Shown: in pieces, positions 45,501-56,199 of the stretch | Position numbering within the stretch: position 1 is the first letter of the stretch | Layout of the letters: each line of letters opens with the position of its first letter | Assembly: GCF_000003815.2 (NCBI RefSeq) | Contig: NC_049994.1 | Span: 3,151,464 to 3,215,463 of the forward strand | DNA from: Branchiostoma floridae | Lineage: Eukaryota > Chordata > Leptocardii > Amphioxiformes > Branchiostomatidae | Reading direction: 5' to 3' | DNA: 64,000 nt | The notes under the pieces: generated by a model | What the model saw: only the letters and a program-made list of their open reading frames with translations | Told to the model about the DNA's origin: nothing | Databases searched by the model: none | Position numbers and translations under genes: made by a program

Positions 45501-46903
45501 CATGTTTGACTTTTTTGTTTGTAATCAAACACATGTCTACATTTATTTTTTAGCTTTGGAGCCCCGTCTTCTGACCCGTTTTGACGTCCAGAAGTTCGCT
45601 CGTGCCGCCTACGAGCTGGGTGTGAGGTACCTGGGTGGGTGCTGCGGGTTCGAGCCGTATCACATACGCGCCCTAGCAGAAGAGGTGAGAACTGCAGTTC
45701 TTCGTTTAAAGCAGTATTAATCTTCTTATACTCTTGAAAGATTCGTCTGTACTTGTTTGTGTATTGATACATGAGTTGTTCCTTAGCTTTGGAAATTCTA
45801 AAAAAAATCATACTATGGCATTTGCTATGAAAGTTAACGTAAACCTTTTAAACAAAATGTGAGATATTTTAACACATGTTACATGTTTCTACACAATGCT
45901 AATGCACAATGTTACATGTCTTAATACATAGTGACATCTTTGAATTCGATGTTTCAACAAAAAGATACAAGTTTAACACAATGGTAGTCATGTTTGACAC
46001 ATTGTTACATGTGCCAATTTGCAAGTGAACGCATTTATCAAACAATACTTTAAGAACGATTTTTACCATAGTTAACCCTGTAATCAATTAATGATATACC
46101 TTCTATCGATTTGCCAAAAGTTCGTTCCTGTCGGTTACGATTACTACAGTCACTGTATAATCTTTTCCTGTTTCTCCTTGCGATTCAGTTGGCTCCTGAA
46201 AGGGGGCGCTTACCTGACGCAAGTGCCAAACATGAGCCTTGGGGTGGAGCACTGAAGGGCAGCATGTTCGCCTTCATGAGGAAAAGGTAAAGAAAGCTCA
46301 TCTGCATTCATAGCTATAGAAAAAAGCAATACCTACAGAACTAGTACATTAAATCATCGAAAGCTTTTAGGTATTCTCTACCATATATTCTCTACATATA
46401 TCTAGGACGCATCGGAAACATTTAAAAGAACTTACAACTATTTCAAATTGACTCTTGTGTTTGCCAGGTTTGGCTAAACAAATAAACTTTTGAAATACTT
46501 TTGTTTTGTTGAATAAAGAAAAAAAACAAATTAACTTGCTAATATATTTGCAAGTAGTTGTAATATAACTATTTACGTAAGGATTCAAAGTTTTTGAACA
46601 TCGGTTTTAGCAAGGTTATTCTTTACAATCAAGATATGTGCAATACAACAATAAACGTATATATGACGTTTGGGACCTCATTGTCAGCAGCGCCACCTAG
46701 CTGCAAAGTGCATTATGGTCCTTAATAGACTCTTATCATCCATTGATTTTCCAAGCCAATGAAAGTATTCCCGGTTATATGAATATTGTTACAATGTAAT
46801 AATTAATTTTTTTTCCAGGGCTGGACGCGAACATTGGGAGAATATAAAGCCAACTTTGGGACGTCCCGACCACCCCGTTCTCCAAGATCATCTCGATGAA
46901 TAG
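42511..46903 (+). CDS. BHMT: Betaine-homocysteine S-methyltransferase, eight exons, frameshift in exon 7 as given
   Basis: Exons: 42511-42652, 43245-43363, 43794-43991, 44397-44544, 45023-45211, 45554-45684, 46190-46286 and 46819-46903. Borders are GT/AG. It remethylates homocysteine to methionine with betaine (choline oxidation and the methionine cycle, cytosolic, zinc-dependent). Family marks: [71 protein letters not shown], the zinc ligands Cys211 (VGINC) and Cys295/Cys296 ([13 protein letters not shown]), and [12 protein letters not shown] at the end. In exon 7 one base is missing near 46200, so the continuous frame ends at TGA 46253-46255. With one more base it reads to TAG 46901-46903 (about 369 residues; human 406). 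A sequencing error is likely but a real null allele is possible. Start: the exon opens with ATG right after an acceptor, so an upstream coding exon is possible. Confidence 0.95.
42671..42692. repeat. Small hairpin repeat ACCTCCAT-ATGGAGGT
   Basis: tatttattacctccataaaa followed by atggaggtactgttt in BHMT intron 1 resembles tatttatctccatgaaaat at 57486. Likely the tip of a widespread short element. Confidence 0.5.
44146..44176. repeat. 31-base micro-palindrome flanked by GTGCAAG
   Basis: CAAGGACGTTATAT, loop GAG, ATATAACGTCCTTG, in BHMT intron 3. It is bounded by direct repeats GTGCAAG at 44139-44145 and 44177-44183. It looks like a very short inserted element. Confidence 0.75.
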
Positions 46904-47253
46904 CTTGCATCACATCCAACAATAACAGATTTATGTTCTAAGACATAAAAGTCTTGAATTAGTGATACGTTCTCTAAACATTAGCCTGTTATACAGGCAA
47001 CTATGTAATTTGCCAATTGTCACCAAATCAGGAATTATGTTCACGGAAGAGAAACCTTGTTTTTGCTCCGTTTTCTTCTAAGTTTTCTTCCTTTTTTTTC
47101 CCAAAAAATTGACATAGACCAGGTGGCTGTCACCATGGTTATTGGTGAAGTAGCAGACACCCTTTGGTGTTCGATTTCATTATGTAGCAAGGGGCAGGAC
47201 AGAACTCGATGGGCTGGTCATCATAAATATTAATGTGTTTGAGCTTGAATAAA
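46904..47253 (+). other. BHMT 3' UTR with AATAAA
   Basis: AATAAA at 47248-47253. The UTR includes dispersed repeat R1 (47110-47215). Confidence 0.45.
47110..47215 (+). repeat. Dispersed repeat R1, longest copy
   Basis: gtcaccatggttattggtga, ttcattatgtagcaag and ggcaggacag...ggctggtca words shared with the copies at 2704, 17826 and 20580. Confidence 0.65.
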
Positions 47254-47949
47254 CAGAGCTGTAAATTGTTAAGTTATAGATCACGTTATGTTTATTTCAT
47301 TTGAAATGTTGTCATTTTTGGCCAAGTCCCTATAATTGTCGATGGGCTGAGATAAATGTTCACGTATACGTGGTTTGTTTTCGACAAAATAAGATGGAGA
47401 ATAATACGCACAGTGAATATTAACAACATATCGTCAGAAGAGAATAACTGACTTATACTGAAACAATCTTATATATCATGGTGATGAAAAAAGTTAAGGA
47501 ATATTTTCTGTAACTTCTTTATGTGGGTGGTATTAAAATACCTTCGAAATGATTGTGACATTCGTCTTTTTTCACTTGCTATCATTTAAATGAGCTCGAG
47601 GTGCAGGATTTTAATAACGCATGCGCAGCGAAACGTATTGTGGGTAATATGAAGTACCGCCATCTTGTCAAGAGTTTATGTATGAACTTTGAACCATTGT
47701 CTCTATTTGCATAACAACGTCCAGACGCTTTTTGTATTTCTTATGGGTCTTCACCTTTGACATATTACCCACAATTCATTCCGCTGCACATGCTCAGTTT
47801 ATGTGGCGAGCCTCATTATTGTAGCTCTATGCTGAATTTGTGTTCTGAAAATGATTTTAAGAAAACGAATTGAAGCCTATATCTAATTCATCCGTATTCT
47901 AAAGAAGATATTGGATACAACAAAGTTTACCCATTTTCTATGCAATATA
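47254..47949. other. Intergenic DNA with inverted acccacaat words
   Basis: tattgtgggtaatatgaagt (about 47636) and catattacccacaattcatt (about 47759) are inverted to each other and resemble words at 13625 and 14255. A possible short foldback, with ends undefined. It includes a ccgccatcttg (YY1-type) word. Confidence 0.4.
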
Positions 47950-48537
47950 CGAGGGGCGTTCAATAAGTAATAACTCTGACTCATTTCCCATAGCAGGAGA
48001 TGAATGAAACTTGGCACAGTTATTAGTCTTTCTCTTCATAGGAACCACCCAGAGTTATGCATTTCTCACATTGTTTGATGCAGCTCTGGACACCGTTTTT
48101 GTAGGATACTCCAGGTTGGTCCTCCAACAGATGCCTCATCAATGGCAGAAGAGGAACGACCAGGTCTGGGAGCTGTTTCCACAGACTTCCAGCCATGTTT
48201 GAATTCAGGATGCCAGCGTTTTACAAGGTCATATTATGGGACATCATCACCATAAGTTTCTTTCATTTCATCAAAAGTCTCCTTTGGTGTGCGTCCTTTC
48301 AAATACAAAAACCGGATGAAAAAAACTGCGCGACACTCAACTGGCTCCATTTCACACCTTGTCCATTTCACACCTAACTCAGTTCAAACACCAGTGAATC
48401 AGAAACCACAATTTTAGAGTTTAGAGTTCTCTTTTTCAACATAAACTATAAAGATATGAATCATTACACATGCAAAATTTCATCTAGATCAAACAACTGG
48501 AAGTGGGTCAGAGTTATTACTTATTGAACGCCCCTCG
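47950..48537 (-). mobile_element. Internally deleted mariner element, copy 1
   Basis: Inverted ends CGAGGGGCGTTCAATAAGTA, flanked by TA. The minus strand carries relics of a mariner transposase, with the N-terminal helix-turn-helix part and the C-terminal tail joined by a deletion. Its frame is broken here. A second copy at 59869-60445 has the same deletion. Confidence 0.85.
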
Positions 48538-48565
48538 TATGTATAACGTTACAGTATCTGTAAAG

Positions 48566-48766
48566 TGTCGTTTTGGCGTAGCGGTTAGTGTATTTGGCCC
48601 AGAACTTGTAGGTCCTGGGTTCATACAACAAAAGCCACCAATTTCTACGTCATTTGGAAAGCCACTTTACACGACTTTCCTCACTCCACCCTTGCGTAGA
48701 AGTAGGTACCTCACTTTGGTTGGTGAGGTAAAAGGCGGTGGAAAGAGTCGGATGAACTCCGCCTTC
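48566..48766 (+). mobile_element. tRNA-derived SINE, best-preserved head
   Basis: A-box TGGCGTAGCGGTTAGTG and B-box GGTCCTGGGTTCATAC at tRNA-like spacing. The tail has gccactttacacgactttcc, cctcactccaccc and tggtgaggtaaaaggcggtg. Confidence 0.7.
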
Positions 48767-48789
48767 TAATACCCAAGATACAGTGGATA

Positions 48790-49830
48790 GCAACTCATTT
48801 TTTTTAGGATATTTAACAGGCTAAAGGACCACCTATGTGCTTTTTGAAAATTCTCAAGCGTTCATATTGTTCCAAGTCCCCTAGGTTGAGTCTTTTAACT
48901 GTTTTTAGTGAATAACCCCCGTCGGCCTTGGCAGATATTATGCCATTGATCATGAGTAGGAAGAAACGGACTCTAAGGTGCATACGACTGATTGCTACCG
49001 TCGAGAAAAGAGCCTTGGAGTATTTGTCTCCTTGAAAGTACTCAAAACAGATATTGATTAAAACAAGAGCAGTACCAGTGCACTTTACCAGGCCAGTTTG
49101 CACTTTAAGTCTTCATTATTGATAACAGTCACCTTAGGTGAACTCGTCTGCTCGAAAAGTTACTTTCTTTGTAAACTTCAGGTAAAAATGCACTGTTTAG
49201 ATACTTAACGTTTGGGGTCGCATTGTTAGCAGCGTCATCTACCTGTAGTGTGGAATTATATAGCATCGCCCTAAGGGATGTGACAAGCAGACAACGAAAT
49301 GTCGTTCATAATGTCATGTATTACCTGTAGATGAGGAACGTTGTCAGTTTCACTTCTGCCAATACTCTTTTATTTTATTTTTTATTTGTTCAGCTGTTTA
49401 CAAACAGCCAGGGCTGCCCAACTAGCCGTAGGCTATTGCTAAGGGCTAACCCTATACATGTTCGCACATGTTTACACACGACGGGTTATACCGCCCCACG
49501 GGTGAATGATGTAGATCACCATGTGGCTGATACGAGATAACGGTTCGCCAGGCCTCCATCCGGGTGATTTGAAGTGAATCACCAACTCCCGACAGGATTT
49601 GCACCAACACACCGCACCATCACACGTGTGTGGGTTCTGTAACGTGCCAATACTCTTATAGACTCCGGTGTGCTTTAAATATCTAGCAAGACACCTAGGG
49701 GTTAATGGCCCACCCTAAGGTGTATACGGTACCATAACTCATGGTCGGGTCATATATGGCCAGCAAATTAATGACCAAGCGACCGAACCCTTTTTGGCGA
49801 CGCCTCAGGGGCTAGCCTACCAGTATAGTG
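48790..49830. other. Intergenic DNA, possible repeat at 49410-49720
   Basis: The GC-rich stretch 49410-49720 (gggtgaatgatgtagatcac, cacacgtgtgtgggttctgt) has the look of a SINE or LINE 3' body but has no second copy in this window. No exon recognised. Confidence 0.3.
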
Positions 49831-49831
49831 T

Positions 49832-49980
49832 GCGTCCGTTTGACAAGAATTCACAAAATTCCGCAGGCATGTCAGGAATTTTTCCACGCCTGTGTAGTTG
49901 CATCATCCCTTTAGACCGTTTGACAAGAATTCACAAAATTCCCCAGGCATGTCAGGAATTTTTCCATCCCTTTAGAGGGG
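49832..49980 (+). repeat. Tandem duplication of about 86 bp
   Basis: gtttgacaagaattcacaaa and ggcatgtcaggaatttttcc occur at 49837 and 49918. Confidence 0.85.
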
Positions 49981-50745
49981 AATAACTCGGGAATAGGTTG
50001 ACGGATCTTCATGATATTTGGAATGTAGATAGCTTCAGAGATGCCTTACATAATCAAATGCTAATCATGCACATCAGGGGCTAATTTGCATAATTCATGA
50101 GGACAGTTTATAAGTACACTGCATTTCATGTTAGAATACTCAAAAATATGCCATATGTAACTCAAAAAGAGAGAAATATTAGGCTTACTGTTAAGCATAT
50201 ATCCGATTGGCAAATATTCCCGAAATTCCACAGCAATTCGTCCGCGCGTGCGCAATTGCAGCATCATTTTGGAAGGGAATAACTCGGGAAGGGGTTGACG
50301 GATCATTGTGACTTTTGATGTAGATAAATTCGGAGATGCCTTCCATTAATAAGGGCTATTAATGCAAACCAGGGGCTAATTTGCATGATAAATATAATTA
50401 ATGAGCACAGTTTATTAAGCCTCAGTATTTCATAATACTAGAACACTTAAACATGATAAATGTAGCTAGAAAAAAGAGAAATATCAATAGACATCAATTA
50501 TGCAAATTGTTACCTAATTTACATAATTAATGAGAAATTGTTATTACAGTGTTAAATGACGAAAATTCCATTCTTCCGAAGCCACATAATTTCATAATAC
50601 TAAATCACTTAAACATGACAACTGTAACTAGAAAAGAGAGAAATATCGATAGACATCAATTATGCAAATTGTTACCTAATTTACATAATCAATGAGAAAT
50701 TGTTATTATAGTGCTAAATGACGAAAATTCCATACTTGCGACATT
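49975..50745 (+). repeat. Two-level AT-rich repeats
   Basis: gggaataactcgggaa...gggttgacggatc occurs at 49978 and 50275, each followed by ggggctaatttgcat. Then a unit of about 175 bp (catcaattatgcaaattgtt, cctaatttacataat) occurs twice (about 50420-50590 and 50590-50750). Confidence 0.8.
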
Positions 50746-50749
50746 TGGC

Positions 50750-51940
50750 AGCAACATGTACGTTTAGTTGAACATGCATACGTAATTCATGTAAATTAGG
50801 GTCTCATTTACATTATTTATTAGAAAATTCTACAATGGCTTTCTTTGCTAAGACTTTCATACTTTGAACACATTGTTATTCTGTAAATTATTATCTGGTG
50901 CATTTGCAGCCAGTAGATACCCAATGTGTTTCGTAATGAGGCTGATTTACGAACTATTAGCTATAGCAATAATCTAATTGCTATAATTGAACCTATTTTT
51001 CACTACATGTTGTAATCATAATAGTCAGTACATATCATGTTGTACAGTTTTTCAATGTCGAAAAAGCCTGTCTTGCATTGGTAACATTGGTAAATCCCCA
51101 TAAAAGGAATGGTTCGTTCTAATCATTTTATCGTAGACTCCAATCATAACCATCACCACCTGCGTTTCATCTGACCTACCCAAACTCAAATCAGTTGAGC
51201 GAGGACAATGCCCGCAACCCGAATACGACAAACAAGCCACCAACCACAAACACAAACTCGAGTCAGGAAAACGCAGAAAACGCCCGGAAACTGAGTTATT
51301 TGTATCATGTACATGTACAGTATTTTACTTTCTCTGGACTGAAAGGCTGGGACCGCCATAGCCATGCAACCTGAGCACTTTCTCGTCCTTATTAGGTTGT
51401 CTTGCCAAGGTAAGTTTTCATGGACGTTTAGTCATAGAAATGAGATTTTGACTTCCCTTTCTTCTGCTTATTTTTTTAGAATTCCACAGTATTAAGTATA
51501 GGTAGAGTATGCCCTAAAACACTAGGGTGTTAAATCAAACAAGTGGATTTACACAACGCAGATTATCCATTTCAATTTACATAACTTTAGGTGATGTGAC
51601 AAAGGGCCGTCCATGTCATGTGGCGCCGACCATCCGCAAGCATCATTGGCGAGTGCCCTGCGATTGGTTAAATAAGCCAGTGCTTGCCTTGCATTGTATC
51701 TATTTACAAGCGTTGTGCAATGAACTTTGACTTGCCTTTTTCTAGCCCTCCGTAAGAACCACTGACTCATTCCTTTCGCTTGCTATCCGTCTTAAGCAAA
51801 CAAAAAGAATGAGTCAGCGGCAACTACAGAAGATGGTACCTATCCTAGGCATAGAAACAGAGTCCCAGGCTCATTTTCAGCTGCAGTACCGTAATGAACT
51901 GCTACCTCTGGTCGTGTGCTGCAATCAATTTCATTATCTC
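50750..51940. other. Intergenic DNA, nothing firm
   Basis: No recognised exon. A gcgattggttaaataagcc word near 51660 combines a CCAAT box and a TATA-like sequence but leads to no recognised gene. Confidence 0.35.
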
Positions 51941-51944
51941 AGAT

Positions 51945-52171
51945 AACCAATCGCATTCGTTTGACCAATGACACCGGCGGATTTTCTAGACTAGACCAAT
52001 CGTGTATAGACTAGCCCCTGTGGTTACCTGTCTGAAACCCCAAAGTGTCGCGCCGTTCGTCTGCCAGCCGTCTGATGTGACAGACATACCTCGCAACTGC
52101 CATTACAAAAGGGCATCACGGCCGCTGTGAATCCTTTGTACTTCAAGCCGTGTCTAACCCAAGACAACAGG
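51945..52171 (+). promoter_or_regulatory. Candidate promoter with three CCAAT boxes and a 5' exon
   Basis: ccaatcgca, ccaatgaca and ccaatcgtg lie within about 60 bases (51945-52005). About 160 bases further on, gacaacag is followed by gttagt, a good donor at 52171/52172. This could drive the H4-related duplicated transcription unit downstream. No transcript evidence. Confidence 0.35.
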
Positions 52172-52554
52172 TTAGTAGGGTCGTTTTTCACATAGTGCAT
52201 TTATGTGTTTTAAGCAAGTTATCAACAGTCCAATGTAATGCCAATAATCGGCAACGTTAACGTTGAATTCTTTTGTGACCGTTGGAGGACATAAAAACGC
52301 GGACCTACCGGCGCTTACATGTAAGGCCTCACTGTGCTCATGATATCAATACGAGCGATCGCTGTTGTTGTTTACATCCGGGGTATTCGACGGCTGGCGC
52401 CTACCAGAATGGCAGTAGATTGGATTAAAAATTCATATTTAAATTAGCAGATCAAATTATTGGTTAATATGTAAATCAATCTTTTGCCAAACAACTGCTT
52501 TTTGCCTACCACTGCGTCACCGTGAGCGTGATATCATCGCGATCGCTCGTATTC

Positions 52555-52872
52555 CAACAAAGCAAGAAGACTGTCTCGACCTAATTGCAATAATTTCGCT
52601 TTGTTGCTTCCAGGATCTTATTGGTGCCATCAAAACGGACCAACTGCAGCTGCAATGTTCATGTTGGGACTTATCCCGGTGAGAGGTTGTCCGATGCCAT
52701 CTCCACGGCTAGCTGTACGGTGACGTCCAGAAGATCGGTGCTCGTGTGAAAGCCCTGTCGGAGGACCCGAAACTAAGTTAAGTTCTTGTGTGTTTTATGG
52801 GGTGTGAAACGGAAACATATTGTAGAGATGGTCTGGGACTAACTTGTCGGCATGATAGGAAGTAAACAATTT
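52555..52872 (+). repeat. Direct duplication, upstream copy, exon-like core
   Basis: It matches 53445-53655 over aagaagactgtctcgaccta, tttcgctttgttgcttccag, gatcttattggtgccat, gaaactaagttaagtt and gggactaacttgtc. This copy has about 100 extra bases (52632-52760). A pyrimidine-rich acceptor before gatcttattg suggests an exon, but no protein is recognised. Confidence 0.75.
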
Positions 52873-52879
52873 GTGCGGT

Positions 52880-53440
52880 CTCTTAGTCTGTGGTAAAGTG
52901 CTCGAACACATCGTGCACAGCCACATGATGAAACATCTAGACACTCATGGCATTCTGTCCCCAGCGCAACACGGCTTCAGGAAGGGTCTGTCCTGCGAGA
53001 GCCAGCTGGTGCTTACCCTCCAAGACCTGTCCAAAAACATGGACCAGAACAAACAGGTCGATGCCGCGGTGGTTGACTTTAGCAACGCATTCGATACCGT
53101 GCCTCACGAACGTCTGCTGAGCAAACTCGAGCACTATGGCATTTCTGGCCTTCTTCAGTCTTGGCTTAGGGCCTTCCTTGCGGAGAGAACCCAGCGGGTT
53201 GTCTTTGACGGTGGAACATCTCAAGTACCAGCCAATTTTCGCCCGCACTGACACCTACACATTCTCATACTTGCCAGAACAAGCCCGAGTGGAATTCCCT
53301 GCCTGGCACGGTAGTAAGTGTTGAGTGCTTCCGTGCCAGGCAGAAGGGCTGCCCGCCCTTACCCGGGACTTCACCCCCCCCCCTACTTTGCCCCACGCGG
53401 GGTCATCCGGGGGTATCTATGATGATGATGATGATGAATT
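52880..53440 (+). mobile_element. Internally deleted LINE with reverse-transcriptase fragment and (GAT)n tail
   Basis: The plus frame gives KVLEHIVHSHMMKHLD, GILSPAQHGFRKGLSCESQL and the RT motif A region DFSNAFDTVPHERLLSKL, ending at about 53251. The YADD block is missing. The next sequence resembles the extreme C-terminal region and 3' UTR (CCCCACGCGGGGTCATCC), ending in (GAT)n at 53419-53440. CR1/jockey-type LINEs have this order. It separates the two duplicated flanks. Confidence 0.8.
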
Positions 53441-53444
53441 ACAA

Positions 53445-53655
53445 CAAAACAAGAAGACTGTCTCGACCTAATTATAATAATTTCGCTTTGTTGCTTCCAG
53501 GATCTTATTGGTGCCATAAGGCCCGGTTCAACCAGAGGACCTGAAACTAAGTTAAGTTGTTGTTTGTTTTATGGGGTGTGAAATGGAAACATATTGCAGA
53601 GATGGGCTGGGACTAACTTGTCATCTGCATGATAGGAAGTAAATAATTTTTGAGG
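53445..53655 (+). repeat. Direct duplication, downstream copy
   Basis: See 52555-52872. This copy lacks the middle part. Confidence 0.75.
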
Positions 53656-53784
53656 TTACCTTAACTGTAAAAAATCTCTTGGTTGATGGTAAGGCGCTTG
53701 AGTGTGTTTTGTTGACATCTCGAGTGATGATGCAGGTAGGGGTTTATATCAGGACATTTTGTAAATGGAAGCTCCTTTTGCACT

Positions 53785-54075
53785 CAGGTCTTCAGCCCGT
53801 TTCTGTGTTGTACAGGCCTGGTGTGTGTCGCTGATTTGGTTTCTGTGACTGTGTCGATGGCCGGGATTGTATTCGGCCAGTTACTGTAAATTCTGTTGTT
53901 GTTTTTTTAACAGGGACTTCCATGATTCACCATCTGTTGTCATTTCTGTTTTATGTCGTGGTCAGTGGTTGTCGGGAACCTAGACCATTACATAATCTGC
54001 CTTGTGTCGTTATCTTGGGTCCCGAACCAAGAGAACGACACAGGCCAGAAAGGAAAACAGGTGACTGAAGAGCCT
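53785..54075 (+). repeat. Segmental duplication D1, copy 1, with strong hairpin
   Basis: Matches 55895-56190 over gctccttttgcac, gtccgtttctgtgtt, ttctgttttatgtcgtggtc and cctagaccattacataatct. Contains the hairpin at 54000-54043. Confidence 0.9.
54000..54043 (+). ncRNA. Conserved 18-bp hairpin, candidate structured RNA, copy 1
   Basis: CCTTGTGTCGTTATCTTGG pairs with CCAAGAGAACGACACAGG, with one A/G mismatch and one bulge, around the loop GTCCCGAA. The loop and stem are kept in copy 2 at 56115-56159. Could be a pre-miRNA-like hairpin, a small transposon or a DNA-level structure. Confidence 0.35.
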
Positions 54076-54475
54076 ATTCAATATCAATAGTAAAATTTGC
54101 ACTAGACTTCTCGGCGTCGACACAGTTACAGAAACCGAATCAGCTATTCAATGGGCTTGTATAAGGCAGAAACAGACTGAAGCCATTGCTCTCAAAATTG
54201 TAACCAAAACAAACGGCAGCATTACTTGGAATTTCAGCAAAGCGCACTCTTGTGCTTTCCATCATTCAAGAGATCATGATTATTCTCGCTATTTCTATGT
54301 TAAACCAAGAACTGAAATTACAATCACAGATCAAGTTAACTAATCCTGTCATGCCTCATTCACATAGCTAAGCTTACTTTAAGTATTAATTAGGTATAGT
54401 CTTTACCATATTTCTTGGTGAAGTTTCATTTTTGTCTCGTCTTTTATACTGAGGATCGTCGTACCGTAAGAAGAA

Positions 54476-54535
54476 ATGTCTGGACGCGGAAAGGGTGGCT
54501 AGGGCTGGCGAAGGAAGGTGCCGAACGTGAACGAT
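54476..54535 (+). pseudogene. Histone H4 N-terminal fragment, copy a
   Basis: Starts ATGTCTGGACGCGGAAAGGG, the H4 start (MSGRGKGG), then a TAG in place of a Lys codon and several indels (gaaggaaggtgccgaacgtg resembles KGGAKR). Non-functional. Confidence 0.75.
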
Positions 54536-54933
54536 TCGCAGTCTTCCCACACATATGACAAGGTATCGTATCGTATTGTGTGAAAGCTGTTTTTGATTAT
54601 AGCCAGGACAACGTTCTTTGCCAATGAATAACAAGTCATTTGTGTTGGCAAGTTTAAGTTTATAGTTTCATTTTCAATGTTTGTACCCGAAAAATTAATG
54701 CTTGAATGACTCATATGAATACATTTGTATTATGGTTGGAATGTTTGTCAGGTGCATCATGGAAAAGTTGGCATACGCATTCTTCATCTGAATATCAGAT
54801 AGTCTGCATAGAGGTTTGGGGGGTCCAGTTTCTAGGTACTTGCCATTGGACAGGCCTTAATCCTTTTGTGTTTGTGGCAGCGGTGGTACGGCAGCTGATG
54901 CATATGTCTGTTTCTTCTACCGATTTGTTAGAA

Positions 54934-55050
54934 ATGACTGAACGTGGAAAGCAAGGAACGGAGTTGGATAATGGACGTGTAAAGCGTCACCGTTACTGAA
55001 AGTGTTTCGTGACAACATCCGGTGCATCATCAAGGCACGAGTCTTTCCGA
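54934..55050 (+). pseudogene. Histone H4 fragment, copy b
   Basis: ATG ACT GAA CGT GGA AAG is followed by degraded sequence, then a clear H4 core: AAGCGTCACCGT, a short insertion, AAAGTGTTTCGTGACAACAT and CCGGTGCATCATCAAGG. In H4 these encode KRHR-KVLRDNIQGITK. Stops interrupt it. Confidence 0.8.
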
Positions 55051-55187
55051 GACATAGACAAGGTATTGTACTGCATTGTGTGTCCAGTTCTTACTCGCCA
55101 ATGGACAGCCGGCGTTGAGCCATTTGTGTCTGTTGCAGCGGTAGTGAGGCAGTTCATGCATGTCTGTTTCTTTTGCCGATTTCACAG

Positions 55188-55300
55188 CAAGGCCTGCCCG
55201 GAAAATGTGGGCAAAGGAGGTGCCAGGCATCCGAGGAGACAGTGGTCCTGGCGGAAGGCGTCTTGGTGCCACTTCCCATAGTTGGATTCGTTGAAAGTCG
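55188..55300 (+). pseudogene. Histone H4-like fragment, copy c, heavily decayed
   Basis: gtgggcaaaggaggtgccag resembles the GKGGAK region. The leader before it (gttcatgcatgtctgtttct...ccgatttcacag) matches the leaders of copies b and d, which supports the assignment. Confidence 0.5.
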
Positions 55301-55768
55301 TCTTCATCAGCTTCTTGAGAAGACATTTCATAACTGGATGTTTAGAGGACAGTCCGTATGTCAATCATCTCTATAAGACCTGATGGACATCAGTCTTTCA
55401 CGGACATATGACAAGGTATGGCACTGTGTGTTGTGTAAAATTAGGAAATCGGCCTATAGCTAGGCATTTTTGTAGCATTGTATATTGTTTGCGCAGTATT
55501 GTCAGTCTATATAAACCGACAGTAGTAACAATTGTAGGACTACCCGAAACGTTCTAATTGTGTTGTACTGTATTTTGTGAAAGTAGTTTTTTTATTGTAG
55601 GACAGCAGTCTTTTTGCTTTGTGCTGGTAAATTTAAGCTTACAGTTTCAATGTCTGGGCCCGAACAGTGCTTTGGAGAGTTTTATTTCTATAATCAAAAT
55701 CAGGACTGGTTGAACAGTTTGTGTGAAGTTGCTGATGCATATATGTTTGTTCTACCGATTTGGCAGAA

Positions 55769-55900
55769 ATGCCTGGACTTGCTAAGGGCGAAGGAGCTGG
55801 GAATGGAGGCTTCAGGTGCTACCATCACTGACGGTGCTTCGTGGCAACATCCAGTTCATCACCAAGCCAAGGAGTCATTCCGTCTCTCCAAGGCTCCTTT
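55769..55900 (+). pseudogene. Histone H4 fragment, copy d
   Basis: ATG CCT GGA CTT GCT AAG GGC, then ccatcactgacggtgcttcg, tggcaacatccagttcatca and ccaagcc match H4 KRHRKVLRDNIQGITKP with several indels. attccgtctctccaaggc continues as the IRRLAR region. Its leader ends in ccgatttggcag directly before aaATG. Confidence 0.8.
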
Positions 55901-56190
55901 TGCACGCAGGGCTTCAGTCCGTTTCTGTGTTATACAGGCCCAATGTGTGACTGGTTTGGTTTCTGTGGCTGTGTCTATGGTCGGCATTGTTTTTAGCGTT
56001 ACTCTAAATTCTGTTTTTTAGAAAACAGGAACATTCCTGGTTCACCATCTGGTGTCATATCTGTTTTATGTCGTGGTCAGTGGTTGTCGGGGACCTAGAC
56101 CATTACATAATCTGCCTCTTGTCGTTATCTTGGGTCCCGAACCAAGAGAACGACACAGGCCAGAAATGAAGACAGGTGATTGAAGAGCCT
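55895..56190 (+). repeat. Segmental duplication D1, copy 2
   Basis: Counterpart of 53785-54075, about 2.1 kb downstream in the same orientation, so the H4 fragments lie between or within duplicated units. Confidence 0.9.
56115..56159 (+). ncRNA. Conserved hairpin, copy 2
   Basis: GTCGTTATCTTGG / CCAAGAGAACGAC stem with the identical loop GTCCCGAA. The base of the stem is slightly weaker than in copy 1. Confidence 0.35.
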
Positions 56191-56199
56191 ATTTGATAT

